Part shown: piece by piece, positions 15,878-24,073 of the stretch | Layout of the letters: every line of letters begins with the position of its first letter | Numbering within the stretch: position 1 is the stretch's first letter | Origin: Anaerolineales bacterium HSG25 | GTDB taxonomy: Bacteria > Chloroflexota > Anaerolineae > 4572-78 > J111 | Length of the DNA: 32,015 nt | Reading direction: 5' to 3' | NCBI GenBank assembly: GCA_030377865.1 | Contig: JAUCGA010000040.1 | Location: 13,178 to 45,192, forward strand | Translations under genes and position numbers: made by a program | The notes under the pieces: model-generated | Told to the model about the DNA's origin: nothing | Databases searched by the model: none | What the model saw: the letters and a program-made list of their open reading frames with translations, nothing else

Positions 15878-16029
15878 CAGAAGTTTATCATTTCAACATG
15901 ACTAAAACAATATCTGACAGGATTAACAGAATTGACAGGATTACAAGCAAAAAAATCCTGTTAATCTTGTCAAAAAATACTTTTGATTTTATCAATATAT
16001 CAGGTCATGAATGAAACGACAAACTCTTG
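15878..16029. mobile_element. Family I element copy 1 (6-bp TSD AATCCC)
   Basis: This 152-bp element begins CAGAAGTTTATCATTTCA and ends GACAAACTCTTG. Its centre is the ACAGGATTAACAG... / ...AATCCTGTTAATC palindrome. AATCCC occurs at 15872-15877 and 16030-16035. It starts 8 bp after the LPVTG gene stop and seems to have landed in the end of a family C element. Confidence 0.82.
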
Positions 16030-16136
16030 AATCCCAATTAAATTGTGCGCGCCAGAGTGGTTCAATCTTTAAGATTGAACCACTCTCATGATCAACTGCA
16101 CATGTTAATTACTCCACATTCCTAAGCAGGTTTCTC
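16030..16136. repeat. Family C element copy 3
   Basis: Arms AGAGTGGTTCAATCT and AGATTGAACCACTCT with loop TTA form a perfect 33-nt hairpin near 16055-16087. The outer flanks, ending CCACATTCCTAAG, match copy 4. It is adjacent to family I copy 1. Confidence 0.75.
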
Positions 16137-16176
16137 ATATCAGCCTAAGAATGAATTCATAAGTAAAAAACAACTC

Positions 16177-16217
16177 AAAAGCTCCAAAAGGTTTCATAAC
16201 TCTTTTGGAGCTTTTTG
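16177..16217 (+). terminator. Intrinsic terminator
   Basis: AAAAGCTCCAAAAG (16177-16190) and CTTTTGGAGCTTTT (16202-16215) form a 14-bp stem ending in a short T-run. It probably served the LPVTG gene, with repeats since inserted between. Confidence 0.75.
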
Positions 16218-16548
16218 TTACTTTAGAGAGTTTTAATCGTCAAATTTGGAGCTAATGACACAGTTAATATCCCCTCCTTTTTGATTTTCCCAAATCAGGC
16301 ACACATTTTATAACAGGAGTCACTTTGTTAACATTAGGAGGCTTCCATGCTCGATTAAACATCATTTAACAATATTTTCCAATTCTCTTTATCCTATGTG
16401 TATTCTCGCTGAAAATGAGGTAAAAAATGGATAATATTGCCACCATTGCTAAAGACTTTGGCAATATTGAAGCTGTTAACTTGCATGGTATTAACTCCTT
16501 TTGTACTAGCTAGTAGGCTGTATGATTTTGAACAGAATAGTAATTTTG
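16218..16548. other. Intergenic stretch with one possible 28-codon ORF
   Basis: No recognised gene is present. An ATG at 16427 preceded by GAGG opens a 28-codon frame (MDNIATIAKDFGNIEAV...) ending at 16513 on the plus strand. A 10-bp inverted repeat AATATTGCCA / TGGCAATATT lies within it. The frame may be chance. Confidence 0.3.
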
Positions 16549-19422
16549 CTATTGTTTGGCTCGTTCTAAATTAAGGGTTAGTAATCGCTCTAAAATTTGT
16601 TCATCGGTCAGAGTGTGAGGCCAGCCGTAAGCGTCGAGTACGGCCTGATCTAATTGGGTGTGAATGTAATCAAGGGTTTCAATATCTTCAAGGGTAATAA
16701 TACCTTTGATCTCTTTTTTCCATTGTCTTTGGTTGTGCTGCTTGCCCTTGTAATTTCCCCGATAGTGGGCGCAGGCATTATAAAGGTTGGTCAGGGTGCG
16801 CTTTTTGAGAATTTTCTCAGAAAACGTAACACCGACCCCCTCCGGGTTTAGCCAGCTTTGGCGAAACTCAACTAAATCACGAGCGGCTTGGGCAATGGCC
16901 GCAACGTGGGGGTTTTCGGTTTCGGTGGGTTCTTGGTTGGGGGGATAGGGGAAAGGGAAGGTTTCAAAGCAAGTAACAGAAGAATAAGATGGACGGTTTT
17001 CAAGAGTAGAACCCATTCGTAAAGCCCACACTTCATGTAGCTTTGAATGTAACACTCCAAAGAAATAGTTGTCGTCGCGAGCGAAGACAAATAAACGGTG
17101 GTCAGACAACACAGATACAGGCACCCATGCAAATAGTCGATGCTTTGCCACAATAACTGTGACAATATATCGCTTTAATTTTTTAAGTGCTTCTCGCATA
17201 GCTGGACGAGATTCCACATGAATCCACCATTTTTTCCGGTAAGATGCACGTTTATTTTCTAGGCGTTTAGGTTTTACTTCACGTTGAACATATTCAAAAG
17301 GGGCTTCGTAACGTGCTGCTTCTTCTTCCGGCATCATTACTCCAAAGTCAATAATCCACATATCGCGAGGGTGCCGAGTGATATCTAACCCATTAATCCA
17401 AGATCGCACCACATCAGAATTTGGTCTTCCATTTGGATTGATAGGAGCATTAAGCATCTTTGTTGCAATATTTGCTGAAATGTCAAAAGCTCCTCCTTTT
17501 GTATCTCCCATATAGCTAATGTTTATATTCTCATTAAGCCGTTGTGCAATTGTTAGATCAAGCGCACTGGTTAGATCGGAGTTAATAGTTTTAACAGGTT
17601 CGCTGTCCAAAGTACGTAGTGTTTCTTTACCATCGTCAAACCCTATCATAGATACCCGTACTGATGCTCCATCAAGTATCCACGGACGATCACTCCAAGC
17701 CATAAAAATATCACCTGTTTCCTTAATTCGCTTTAAAACTAAGCGGTTTTGTTGTTGGCGAATGGAATTCGTTGTCAGTAGACCTGCTCGCTTTAACTTT
17801 CCGGTCTCGATTAGGGTTCGTGATATTTCAAACCAGTATGTTACCAAATCAGCTTCATGTGGTACGCGATTGTCATAAACCCTAAAAAGTGCTTCGATAT
17901 AATTATCACCCAACTCTGTTCTCAGCCGCTTTCCCCCCAAAAACGGAGGATTACCAATCACAATATCCGCCTCCGGCCACTCCGGTTCCACTGGCTTACC
18001 CTCGTCATCATAAGCCAAAATAGCGTCTCTATTTTCAATGTTTTTAAGGGGTTGCAAAATTGGCTCAGTTATCTCGGTAAAACCATTTTCAGTTCGCCAT
18101 TGAATATAGCCAATCCAAACCGTCACTTGGGCTAATTCGTGGGCATAGGGGTTTATCTCGATGCCGTACAGTTGAGCGGGGCTAACCGTTAGCTCAATAG
18201 GGGCTAACTCTGTTCGTTTAGCCATCACAATAACCTCTTTTTGCAGGTTAAGCAGTTGTTGTAAGGCCACGTACAAAAAGTTACCGCTACCGCAAGCCGG
18301 GTCAAGCACTCGTATTGAGCCAACTCTATCAGCAAACCGTTGTAATTCGGTAGAAGCTCGGTCGGGTTGATTTTTCTTTATCAGTTGGTTGACTTTTTGC
18401 TTTACCGCTTGCCATTCTCGGCGTAAAGGCTCCATTAGAACGGGTTGCACAATCAGCATAATATCGTTTTTGCCGGTGTAGTGCGCGCCCAATTTGGCTC
18501 GTTTGGATTCGTCAATAATGCGTTCAAACAAGGTGCCAAAAATAGAAGGGTCAATATTTGACCAATCCAATTTAGTGGATTGAAGCAATTCTGTTTTTAT
18601 ATCGCTAGGAGGATCAGAGGGTACAAAATCATCATCAAACAATCCCCCATCAAAGTGAGGGATACGGTAAAAACCAAAGTAACCACCATCACGCATACTG
18701 GAAAACAGGTTACGCAAACCGTGTACAAAATCGTTAAAATTATGCCCTTTTTGGCTGATCATTTTGGTAAAAAGGTGATCAGGTAGTAGTTTCATATCTT
18801 CAGCAAATAGACAAAAGAGCAAACGGATAATAAAATGGGCCAGCTTTTCAGGGTCTATGGTACGCCCTTCGATGGCGGCCCATCGTTGCAAGCTTTCAGC
18901 CACTTTTACAAAAGTTTTGGATGTAGCCAGAGTTACTTGTTCCTGGGTTTGGTCGGGCTTAAAAGAATCAGGATTATAAAATGCTCGTTTAAGCAATTTT
19001 AACCCGTTGCCAGTAAGCAGGCTGTCAAAGTCTATTTCATGGATTTGCTTAACGGTGTTGGTAAAGTTAGTGTGAATAATAATGCGTTTGGTGTCGCTGG
19101 TAATCAGTAAAGGGGGATTACCCAAAGCATCTCGATAAAGGTTAAGCTGGTCAAAGGCTTTGTCTAAATCGGCATACGCTCCTTTGTACTCCCAAATAAA
19201 TTTATCACGGTAAAAAACATCAGCTCGGCCTTTAGTGCCGGTACTTTTTTGGGTTGTAGCTTCAAAGGCAAATATTTTGCCGGTGGGGTCAAAATCCAAT
19301 GGGCGCGGATGGTTAACCAAAGCGCAAACATCAAAAAAGTGGCTTTGAGCCACAGCAATCTCTTTTTGCTGGATGACGCTCCATTTCTCAACAAATTGTT
19401 TAGGGGTTATGGTATGAGACAT
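16549..19422 (-). CDS. MmeI-like type IIL restriction-modification fusion protein
   Basis: This 957-aa polypeptide combines endonuclease and adenine methyltransferase. The N-terminus has a PD-(D/E)xK-type site: Glu22, Asp68 in GRADVF, and Glu78-x-Lys80 in WEYKG. A helical spacer follows. The methyltransferase core has the SAM-binding motif VLDPACGSGNF (372-382) and catalytic NPPF (491-494). Then comes a target-recognition region (about 640-850) and a C-terminal helical part with the family text GSTLENRPSYSSVTCFETFPFP. In MmeI, one protein recognises an asymmetric site, methylates one strand and cuts about 20 nt away. No separate specificity or helicase subunit is adjacent, which fits a self-contained system. 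The frame is intact and the ATG start gives the expected N-terminus. The cut site cannot be read from sequence. Confidence 0.9.
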   Translation of the reverse strand: MSHTITPKQFVEKWSVIQQKEIAVAQSHFFDVCALVNHPRPLDFDPTGKIFAFEATTQKSTGTKGRADVFYRDKFIWEYKGAYADLDKAFDQLNLYRDALGNPPLLITSDTKRIIIHTNFTNTVKQIHEIDFDSLLTGNGLKLLKRAFYNPDSFKPDQTQEQVTLATSKTFVKVAESLQRWAAIEGRTIDPEKLAHFIIRLLFCLFAEDMKLLPDHLFTKMISQKGHNFNDFVHGLRNLFSSMRDGGYFGFYRIPHFDGGLFDDDFVPSDPPSDIKTELLQSTKLDWSNIDPSIFGTLFERIIDESKRAKLGAHYTGKNDIMLIVQPVLMEPLRREWQAVKQKVNQLIKKNQPDRASTELQRFADRVGSIRVLDPACGSGNFLYVALQQLLNLQKEVIVMAKRTELAPIELTVSPAQLYGIEINPYAHELAQVTVWIGYIQWRTENGFTEITEPILQPLKNIENRDAILAYDDEGKPVEPEWPEADIVIGNPPFLGGKRLRTELGDNYIEALFRVYDNRVPHEADLVTYWFEISRTLIETGKLKRAGLLTTNSIRQQQNRLVLKRIKETGDIFMAWSDRPWILDGASVRVSMIGFDDGKETLRTLDSEPVKTINSDLTSALDLTIAQRLNENINISYMGDTKGGAFDISANIATKMLNAPINPNGRPNSDVVRSWINGLDITRHPRDMWIIDFGVMMPEEEAARYEAPFEYVQREVKPKRLENKRASYRKKWWIHVESRPAMREALKKLKRYIVTVIVAKHRLFAWVPVSVLSDHRLFVFARDDNYFFGVLHSKLHEVWALRMGSTLENRPSYSSVTCFETFPFPYPPNQEPTETENPHVAAIAQAARDLVEFRQSWLNPEGVGVTFSEKILKKRTLTNLYNACAHYRGNYKGKQHNQRQWKKEIKGIITLEDIETLDYIHTQLDQAVLDAYGWPHTLTDEQILERLLTLNLERAKQ

Positions 19423-19481
19423 AGTTAGTTATCATTGTCACCTTTTTGGGGATATGCAAAAATACCCAATTTGAATTAAAC

Positions 19482-19521
19482 AAAAAACGCCGCTTGGTCA
19501 AACAACTTGACCAAGCGGCGT
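19482..19521 (-). terminator. Intrinsic terminator, minus strand
   Basis: ACGCCGCTTGGTCAA (19487-19501) and TTGACCAAGCGGCGT (19507-19521) form a 15-bp stem with a 5-nt loop. On the minus strand it is followed by a T-run (19482-19487). It would end transcription coming from the glycosidase side before the MmeI-like gene. Confidence 0.75.
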
Positions 19522-19522
19522 G

Positions 19523-19627
19523 GATGTGCTACGATTCAGGTATAACAAAACGCACCAGCAACCACTGTTGGTCAAACTTTATTAAACCGCTACTTTTGCC
19601 GTCCAAAGCTGTGTAGCGGTTTTTTAT
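19523..19627 (+). ncRNA. Possible small RNA ending in an intrinsic terminator
   Basis: AAACCGCTAC (19584-19593) and GTAGCGGTTT (19613-19622) form a stem followed by a T-rich tail, a plus-strand terminator with no plus-strand gene in front of it. A TATAAC box at 19541-19546 could start a transcript of about 75 nt. No good -35 was seen and no RNA family is recognised. Confidence 0.3.
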
Positions 19628-19776
19628 TTGTAACAATCATTTTATTGTATCATAAACTATCGTTTTAGTGAAACGGTTAGTCTCTTGTACCCGACAAGGA
19701 TTTTTAGCCTAAACTAAATACAAAGGAATATCTGACAGGACCTGTCGAAAAATCTTTATTTAATCGGCATGTCGGG

Positions 19777-19937
19777 CAGAAGTTTATCATTTCAACATGA
19801 CTAAAACAATATCTGACAGGATTAACAGGATTGACAGGATTACAAGTAAAAAAATCCTGTCAATCCTGTTAATCCTGTCAAAAAATGCTTTTGATTTTGT
19901 CAGCATGTCAGGTCATGAATGAATCGACAAACTTTTG
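19777..19937. mobile_element. Family I element copy 2 (6-bp TSD GTCGGG)
   Basis: This 161-bp element begins CAGAAGTTTATCATTTCA and ends GACAAACTTTTG, with the central ACAGGATT palindrome more complete than in copy 1. GTCGGG is repeated exactly at 19771-19776 and 19938-19943. The flank 19660-19776 resembles the flank of the palindrome at 10441-10515; no gene is seen in 19423-20072 otherwise. Confidence 0.88.
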
Positions 19938-20007
19938 GTCGGGTACTGAGAACAGTTGCTTAACTTTCTGGCAAAACGGTCACACCCAAATCTATCGCAC
20001 TCTGTTG

Positions 20008-20098
20008 GTAAATATTCAGTGAACTCGCTAGAAAGAGCATCAGAAACCCGATTTCTCAAAGAAATCGGGTTTCTAGGGCGGTTTTACTGAACTTTTAC
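20008..20098. mobile_element. Family D 91-bp element copy 2 (8-bp TSD CTCTGTTG)
   Basis: The ends are GTAAATATTCAGTGAAC and CTGAACTTTTAC. A perfect 33-nt hairpin (20042-20074) has arms AGAAACCCGATTTCT and AGAAATCGGGTTTCT and loop CAA. CTCTGTTG is repeated at 20000-20007 and 20099-20106. It lies in the 3' end of the glycosidase gene and supplies its present stop codon. Confidence 0.92.
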
Positions 20099-21236
20099 CT
20101 CTGTTGGTCGCATGCTCCTGCACCTCTAAATAGATCGGCTTCGGCTCAAAATCGGGGGTGACGAAGGTAAAATAGTCGAGGTAGGTTTTGCTCGACCACG
20201 GATACCGAAAGGCCCACAGCCCCATGACCTCCAGCCACGGCCACTCCTCGGCCAGTTGATAAGCCCGAATCGTGTTTTCGATGCGTTGCCCCGGTCTGAC
20301 CGCCTTCGTCCAGCGAGGATGGTCGTTCCAGCCCCCTTCGGTCACGTAAATCGGCAAGTCGGCATAGCCATGTTCAACCAACAGTTGCCGAGTTAGCTCG
20401 ATGCGTCGAAAGTTGACCACCTGCGGGTCGGGCGGATCATCAGCCGGAAAAACCCAGCCATACGCATGCACCGATAGGCCATCCATCGCCCCGCCCGCGC
20501 CCACTTTGAGCATGCGATCTAAGTAGATCAGGTCATTCATGGCCTGCGCGTCCCCCACCGGCGCAAGGGTCGGAGCCAGCGCCCCGCCTAGCACAATCAC
20601 ATCCTCATTCGCTAACTTGGCATGCTGATAAGCCACCCGCAACAACTCGGTATACTCCTCTGGATCAACCAGCTGAAAGCCCCACTCCAAGGCCAAATTC
20701 GGCTCATTCCAGATAATGATAATCGGCACCTGCTCCCCGTATCGCTCGACAAAGGCATGCACATATCGACCAAAATCGTCGTACCGTTCTGGCGCTAAAT
20801 AGGAGGAAGCCGACTCGTCGGGTCTGGCCCATTCGGGTACAAAACCCAAACGCCCAATCACGGTTAAACCTTGTTGATTGGCATGTTCGATGACCAGATC
20901 GCTATGGCTCCAGTCAAAATAGCCCTCGCTCGGTTCGCGATAGGCCCACGGGAAATACTCGACAATCCACGGACTACCCATCTCGCGTACCATTTGCAGG
21001 GTGCGCTGAATCTTCCACGGCTCAACCTCATCGGTTAAGCGGGTATGGATGCCTATTTTTTGGTTGATGGTTTTTACACTCTGTTGGGGGCCGAGGTCTA
21101 ACTCGCGGGGTGGGTCGGCGGATAAGGATAGCAGGAGAATTAATAGAAGAAGAGTGGCGAGAAATTTTAGAGTTCCGATTTTTTGAAAAAATCGGAACTC
21201 TGGCAAAAGCCTACGGTTGGCTGGTAGAAAAAGCAT
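20073..21236 (-). CDS. Clan GH-A-like glycoside hydrolase, membrane-anchored or secreted
   Basis: From ATG 21236 this is a 387-aa protein with an N-terminal hydrophobic segment (KFLATLLLLILLLSLSA, about 24-40) as signal or anchor. A TIM-barrel glycosidase of the GH39/GH5-like kind follows: WNEPN with the predicted acid/base Glu178, and VTEGGWN with the predicted nucleophile Glu300, joined by segments such as LGGALAPTLAP and DGLSVHAYGW. The substrate is unknown. The frame is open to 21386, but that part overlaps the DUF1499 gene; from 21236 the overlap is 26 bp with GAGG 9 nt upstream. Two oddities: a 33-nt palindrome is translated just before the hydrophobic segment, and the last eight residues (GKSSVKPP) come from the family D element. 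Without it the protein would end NRVR. Confidence 0.82.
   Translation of the reverse strand: MLFLPANRRLLPEFRFFQKIGTLKFLATLLLLILLLSLSADPPRELDLGPQQSVKTINQKIGIHTRLTDEVEPWKIQRTLQMVREMGSPWIVEYFPWAYREPSEGYFDWSHSDLVIEHANQQGLTVIGRLGFVPEWARPDESASSYLAPERYDDFGRYVHAFVERYGEQVPIIIIWNEPNLALEWGFQLVDPEEYTELLRVAYQHAKLANEDVIVLGGALAPTLAPVGDAQAMNDLIYLDRMLKVGAGGAMDGLSVHAYGWVFPADDPPDPQVVNFRRIELTRQLLVEHGYADLPIYVTEGGWNDHPRWTKAVRPGQRIENTIRAYQLAEEWPWLEVMGLWAFRYPWSSKTYLDYFTFVTPDFEPKPIYLEVQEHATNRGKSSVKPP
21169..21201. repeat. Perfect 33-nt palindrome in the start region of the glycosidase
   Basis: Arms AGAGTTCCGATTTTT (21169-21183) and AAAAATCGGAACTCT (21187-21201) surround a 3-nt loop. Size and plan (15-3-15) equal the hairpins of families A, C, D and E, but no 91-bp surround or target duplication is seen. 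It is translated in the glycosidase frame. Confidence 0.75.
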
Positions 21237-21714
21237 GGCGAATCGCCTCAACTCGCTTACGATTGGCCTCTCCATCATAATAGCCCAGCCGAGAAGCGGC
21301 TCGAACATGAATAAACTTCTCGTCCGAGTCGAAGTAGAACTCTGTATCATCAACAAAACCGAACAACCACGACTGAGACTCGGCATGGATATAGGTCGGG
21401 CTGGCGCTGATAACCGTTATCTGCGGCATGGCCTCAAGGACAGCCAACAGATTGGCCTGAGCAGTTTCCATGTCATCCTGATAGACAAACGGGAGAAGCT
21501 GTTGATCCGGTCTACGGGTCATTTCGGTAATGGAGACAACACAGTTGGGGCTATCTGGACAGGGCGTTATAGCGCCATGATCTGTCCCCACTTGGCTGGG
21601 GCGCGGGCTGAACATGGTGACAATTAAACGACTAATTAAGATGCCAAATAGACATAGGGTTAGAATGGCGATAAGAGTAAGCGCGGCTTTGTTGGTGTTT
21701 GATAATCGGGACAT
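21211..21714 (-). CDS. DUF1499 family protein
   Basis: This 167-aa protein (from ATG 21714) has one N-terminal membrane helix (about 8-36), then the DUF1499 domain: PCPDSPNCV near the start, the TYIHAESQSWLFGFVDDTEFYFD stretch described in parts, and the closing IHVRAASRLGYYDGEANRKRVE region split across residues 128-155. Function of the family is not established; members are small membrane-anchored proteins. GAGG lies 4-5 nt before this ATG; an upstream TTG at 21738 is possible. Its 3' end overlaps the glycosidase start, so the two are probably coupled. Confidence 0.82.
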   Translation of the reverse strand: MSRLSNTNKAALTLIAILTLCLFGILISRLIVTMFSPRPSQVGTDHGAITPCPDSPNCVVSITEMTRRPDQQLLPFVYQDDMETAQANLLAVLEAMPQITVISASPTYIHAESQSWLFGFVDDTEFYFDSDEKFIHVRAASRLGYYDGEANRKRVEAIRHAFSTSQP

Positions 21715-21741
21715 ATAACCTCGTTGGAGAATTTGCAAATA

Positions 21742-21776
21742 AAGAATAGCGAATAGTGAATAGTGAATAGTGAATA
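21742..21776. repeat. Short tandem repeat of GAATAGTGAATA type
   Basis: Four to five units of about 7-8 bp (GAATAGC/TGAATAGT) lie upstream of the DUF1499 gene. A related inverted phrase (TTCGCTATTCTTTATTCGCC) occurs at 22050-22070. Replication slippage is the simplest origin. Confidence 0.6.
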
Positions 21777-21818
21777 GCGAATGAGCGATAATTGCTATTC
21801 TTTAGGGTGTATAGACTG

Positions 21819-21909
21819 GTAAAAGTTCAGTAAAATAGCCCTAGAAACCCGATTTCTCAAAGAAATCAGGTTTCTGACACCCTTTCTGGCGAGTTCACTG
21901 AATATTTAC
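21819..21909. mobile_element. Family D 91-bp element copy 3
   Basis: Inverted relative to copies 1 and 2, it starts GTAAAAGTTCAG and ends CTGAATATTTAC, again 91 bp, with the same hairpin (one mismatch). The flanks share only AGACTG (21813-21818 and 21913-21918), so the target duplication is eroded or imperfect. Confidence 0.82.
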
Positions 21910-21935
21910 GGGAGACTGACTTGAGGCTAAACCCT

Positions 21936-22036
21936 CAAGCTAAAAGCTAAAACAGGCTAAAGCCTGTTCCACATGGGCGATTTTAGCTTGCTTTAGCAGG
22001 CTTTAGCTATCAGCGTGGAGATTTATTTCCATGCTC
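21936..22036. repeat. Family G palindromic repeat copy 1
   Basis: Nested AGGCTAAAGCCT and GCTTTAGCAGGC arms with a right end GTGGAGATTTATTTCC resemble the repeat at 25230-25307. The boundaries are unclear. With the family D copy it fills the gap 21739-22118; no gene is seen there. Confidence 0.55.
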
Positions 22037-22084
22037 CCTCAATGGTTCCATTCGCTATTCTTTATTCGCCATTTTGAGCAGAAA

Positions 22085-22114
22085 CAAAAAAAGCGCACCA
22101 GTTAAGGTGCGCTT
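22085..22114 (-). terminator. Intrinsic terminator of the tRNA operon
   Basis: On the minus strand AAGCGCACC, loop TTAACT and GGTGCGCTT form a 9-bp stem followed by a T-run (22085-22092). It lies 4 bp after the tRNA-His gene. Confidence 0.85.
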
Positions 22115-22118
22115 AGAG

Positions 22119-22191
22119 GGTGACTGACGGGGCTCGAACCCGCAACCTTCTGGGCCACAACCAGATACTCTACCATTGAGCCACAGTCACC
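22119..22191 (-). tRNA. tRNA-His (GTG anticodon)
   Basis: The cloverleaf folds fully. The acceptor stem is GTGACTG with CAGTCAC, the anticodon arm is TCTGG / TTGTGGC / CCAGA with anticodon GTG, and the T-arm is GCGGG-TTCGAAC-CCCGT. An extra 5' G (G-1, at 22191) faces discriminator C73 (22119), the identity feature of tRNA-His. The CCA end is not encoded. Confidence 0.95.
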
Positions 22192-22195
22192 ATAA

Positions 22196-22280
22196 TGCCG
22201 AAGGTGGGATTCGAACCCACACAAGGTTACCCCTCACTACACCCTGAATGTAGCGCGTCTGCCAGTTCCGCCACTTCGGC
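22196..22280 (-). tRNA. tRNA-Leu (CAG anticodon)
   Basis: The acceptor GCCGAAG pairs with CTTCGGC. The anticodon arm CTACA-TTCAGGG-TGTAG gives anticodon CAG, and a long variable arm, typical of class II tRNAs, follows (GAGGGGTAACCTT region). The T-arm is GTGGG-TTCGAAT-CCCAC. Discriminator A is at 22196 and CCA is not encoded. It lies 4 bp before tRNA-His and is transcribed with it. Confidence 0.95.
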
Positions 22281-22366
22281 TAACAGGAGATAAAAAATTC
22301 AAGAGGATTTTTATTGCAGACAGAAACGAATTATACCTAAACTATCTTAAATCGTCAAATCGGTGG

Positions 22367-23950
22367 CTAGTTCTTTTGTAACAACATGCCTAATATTTCG
22401 GCTCGGCGTTCAAGCTGACGTTCGGTACAGTAGGCCTGAGACTGCACCCCCTGTTTTTTGTTCAAATAGGCATGGATTTGGGGGTACGGTTTGCCCGATT
22501 TATGATGGTAGGCGGCCACCAGATGTTTAATCTGCTTGGTTAAAGCCGCTTTCTTTTCGCTCTTTGTAGCCTGTACCACCCGCTCGGCTACTTTTTGTTT
22601 GAGCTGTTGTTTGACCACCGCCGGTTGTCCAACCTGATCCGCCCCGCCCCATAACGACAACTGCCCGCCATGCACAATCACCGATTCGATGCCATGATTG
22701 GTCGAACGAAGCGCCTTCCATTCGGGGATCGGTTGACGGGCCAACGGCTCCACATCGTCATCCTCCTCCCGTTCTACTTGAGTAGCGACAAAATGACGTT
22801 GCTCCCGCTCGATATGCTCGGCCAACATCTTGAGCCGCAAATCGGCAGGCAAATAACAATAAGCCACCTGCACCCCATCAGGCTGAGGAGTCATTCGCAC
22901 AATTCGACCCAAAAACTGTCGAAAATAGAGCCGTGTCGTAATTGTGGTGGCATAAACTCCCACCCGCAGGCGAGGAATATCAACTCCTTCGCTGACCATG
23001 TTGACCGCTACCAGCCACGGACGTTGACTGTCAGCAAATTTTTTGATTTTATTGGACGCGGCACGATCATCCGACACCACCACCGTCGGACGGGTACGAC
23101 TGACCTCTTGTAGTAACGCGGCCAACTGATGGGCATGCTCTTGGTCAGCCGCGACTAGCAAACCACCCGCATCAGGATGTTCTCGCCGAGTTTCGACCAG
23201 CATCTTATGGGCATCCTCAAGCATGGTGTGCATCCAACCACTCGTCGGGTCAAGTGCGGCTCGCAAACGGCGGCTCTCACTGCTAGAGGTGAGGCGGTCG
23301 GTAAACTTGGCTTCAATAATATTATCATCCTCAAGCCAAGCCATCTCGCCACCATAAGTGAAAAAGGCCACCGAACGACAAACTCCATCCTCAATCGCCC
23401 GCCCATAAGCGTAAACATAATCAGGCTGACTGATGTCATCCTCATACTTAACAAAAGGGATGGTACTATTATCGCTCCGAAAAGCCGTACCCGACAGAGC
23501 CAATACAAACTCGGCATCCTTAAACGCCTCTCGCAACCCATCGCCCCAACTCAACCCATCACCGGCATGATGAATCTCATCCAGCACTACCACCGCCCCC
23601 TCGCTCAGACGCTGATACAGCTTAGGGTGATTTGCTATCTGTTGATAGGTGACGGTTACACCATGATAGTCCAGCGCCCAGTCCCGCCGATTGCGGAATT
23701 TGCTGTCAATGTCAATCTGAAACTGCCTAGCCGCCTGTGCCCATTGGCTTTTTAGGTGAGTGGTCGGCACGACGATAATCAGCCGCTCACGGCCTAGTTC
23801 ATTCATCTGGTGCAAACAGAGTTGCAGAGCCGCGGTGGTCTTACCCGCGCCGGGCGTGGCCTCCCACAGTATCGAGCGCCGCGATGCCTTAAGTGCTTGT
23901 TGATAGTTTTGCATGGCTTCATGTTGCCATGTCCGCAGATTGATGGTCAT
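22367..23950 (-). CDS. Superfamily II DNA/RNA helicase (DEAD/DEAH, type III restriction-like)
   Basis: From ATG 23950 this is a 527-aa helicase with RTWQHEAM (Q-like motif) at the start, Walker A ATPGAGKTT, motif Ia VVPTTHLKSQW, motif II DEIH, motif III SGTAF, motif V NMVSEGVDIP and motif VI QFLGRIVRM. It fits the XPB/UvrB-like group of SF2 translocases. The C-terminal 130 residues are basic and of unknown role (QLSLWGGADQ, then a helical tail). The frame opens further upstream at a TTG in 23983, but that codon lies inside the hairpin at 23973-24011, so the ATG is preferred. No restriction or recombination partner is adjacent; function is uncertain beyond ATP-driven nucleic-acid remodelling. 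Confidence 0.87.
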   Translation of the reverse strand: MTINLRTWQHEAMQNYQQALKASRRSILWEATPGAGKTTAALQLCLHQMNELGRERLIIVVPTTHLKSQWAQAARQFQIDIDSKFRNRRDWALDYHGVTVTYQQIANHPKLYQRLSEGAVVVLDEIHHAGDGLSWGDGLREAFKDAEFVLALSGTAFRSDNSTIPFVKYEDDISQPDYVYAYGRAIEDGVCRSVAFFTYGGEMAWLEDDNIIEAKFTDRLTSSSESRRLRAALDPTSGWMHTMLEDAHKMLVETRREHPDAGGLLVAADQEHAHQLAALLQEVSRTRPTVVVSDDRAASNKIKKFADSQRPWLVAVNMVSEGVDIPRLRVGVYATTITTRLYFRQFLGRIVRMTPQPDGVQVAYCYLPADLRLKMLAEHIEREQRHFVATQVEREEDDDVEPLARQPIPEWKALRSTNHGIESVIVHGGQLSLWGGADQVGQPAVVKQQLKQKVAERVVQATKSEKKAALTKQIKHLVAAYHHKSGKPYPQIHAYLNKKQGVQSQAYCTERQLERRAEILGMLLQKN

Positions 23951-23972
23951 ATATGTTGGGTGATTTTCCAAA

Positions 23973-24011
23973 CAAAAACGCAAAGGCGCAATGTTGCCCT
24001 TTGCGTTTTTG
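23973..24011. terminator. Bidirectional-looking hairpin terminator
   Basis: CAAAAACGCAAAGG (23973-23986) and CCTTTGCGTTTTTG (23998-24011) form a 14-bp stem with an 11-nt loop. T-rich text lies at the 3' side in both directions. It separates the helicase from upstream transcription. Confidence 0.65.
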
Positions 24012-24073
24012 CTTCGTTGCTGATTGCTTGCTTGAAGATAATTAAAAATTAAAAATTACTGTATGAGTTATAC

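Noticed and set aside
21237-21386. Upstream extension of the glycosidase
   Set aside because: This part overlaps the conserved C-terminal half of the DUF1499 gene in another frame.
22119-22280. tRNA pair as the attachment site of a genomic island
   Set aside because: No integrase and no direct repeat of a tRNA 3' end was found in the window.
23177-23755. 192-codon plus-strand frame opposite the helicase
   Set aside because: The minus strand carries all helicase motifs; this frame shows none of its own.
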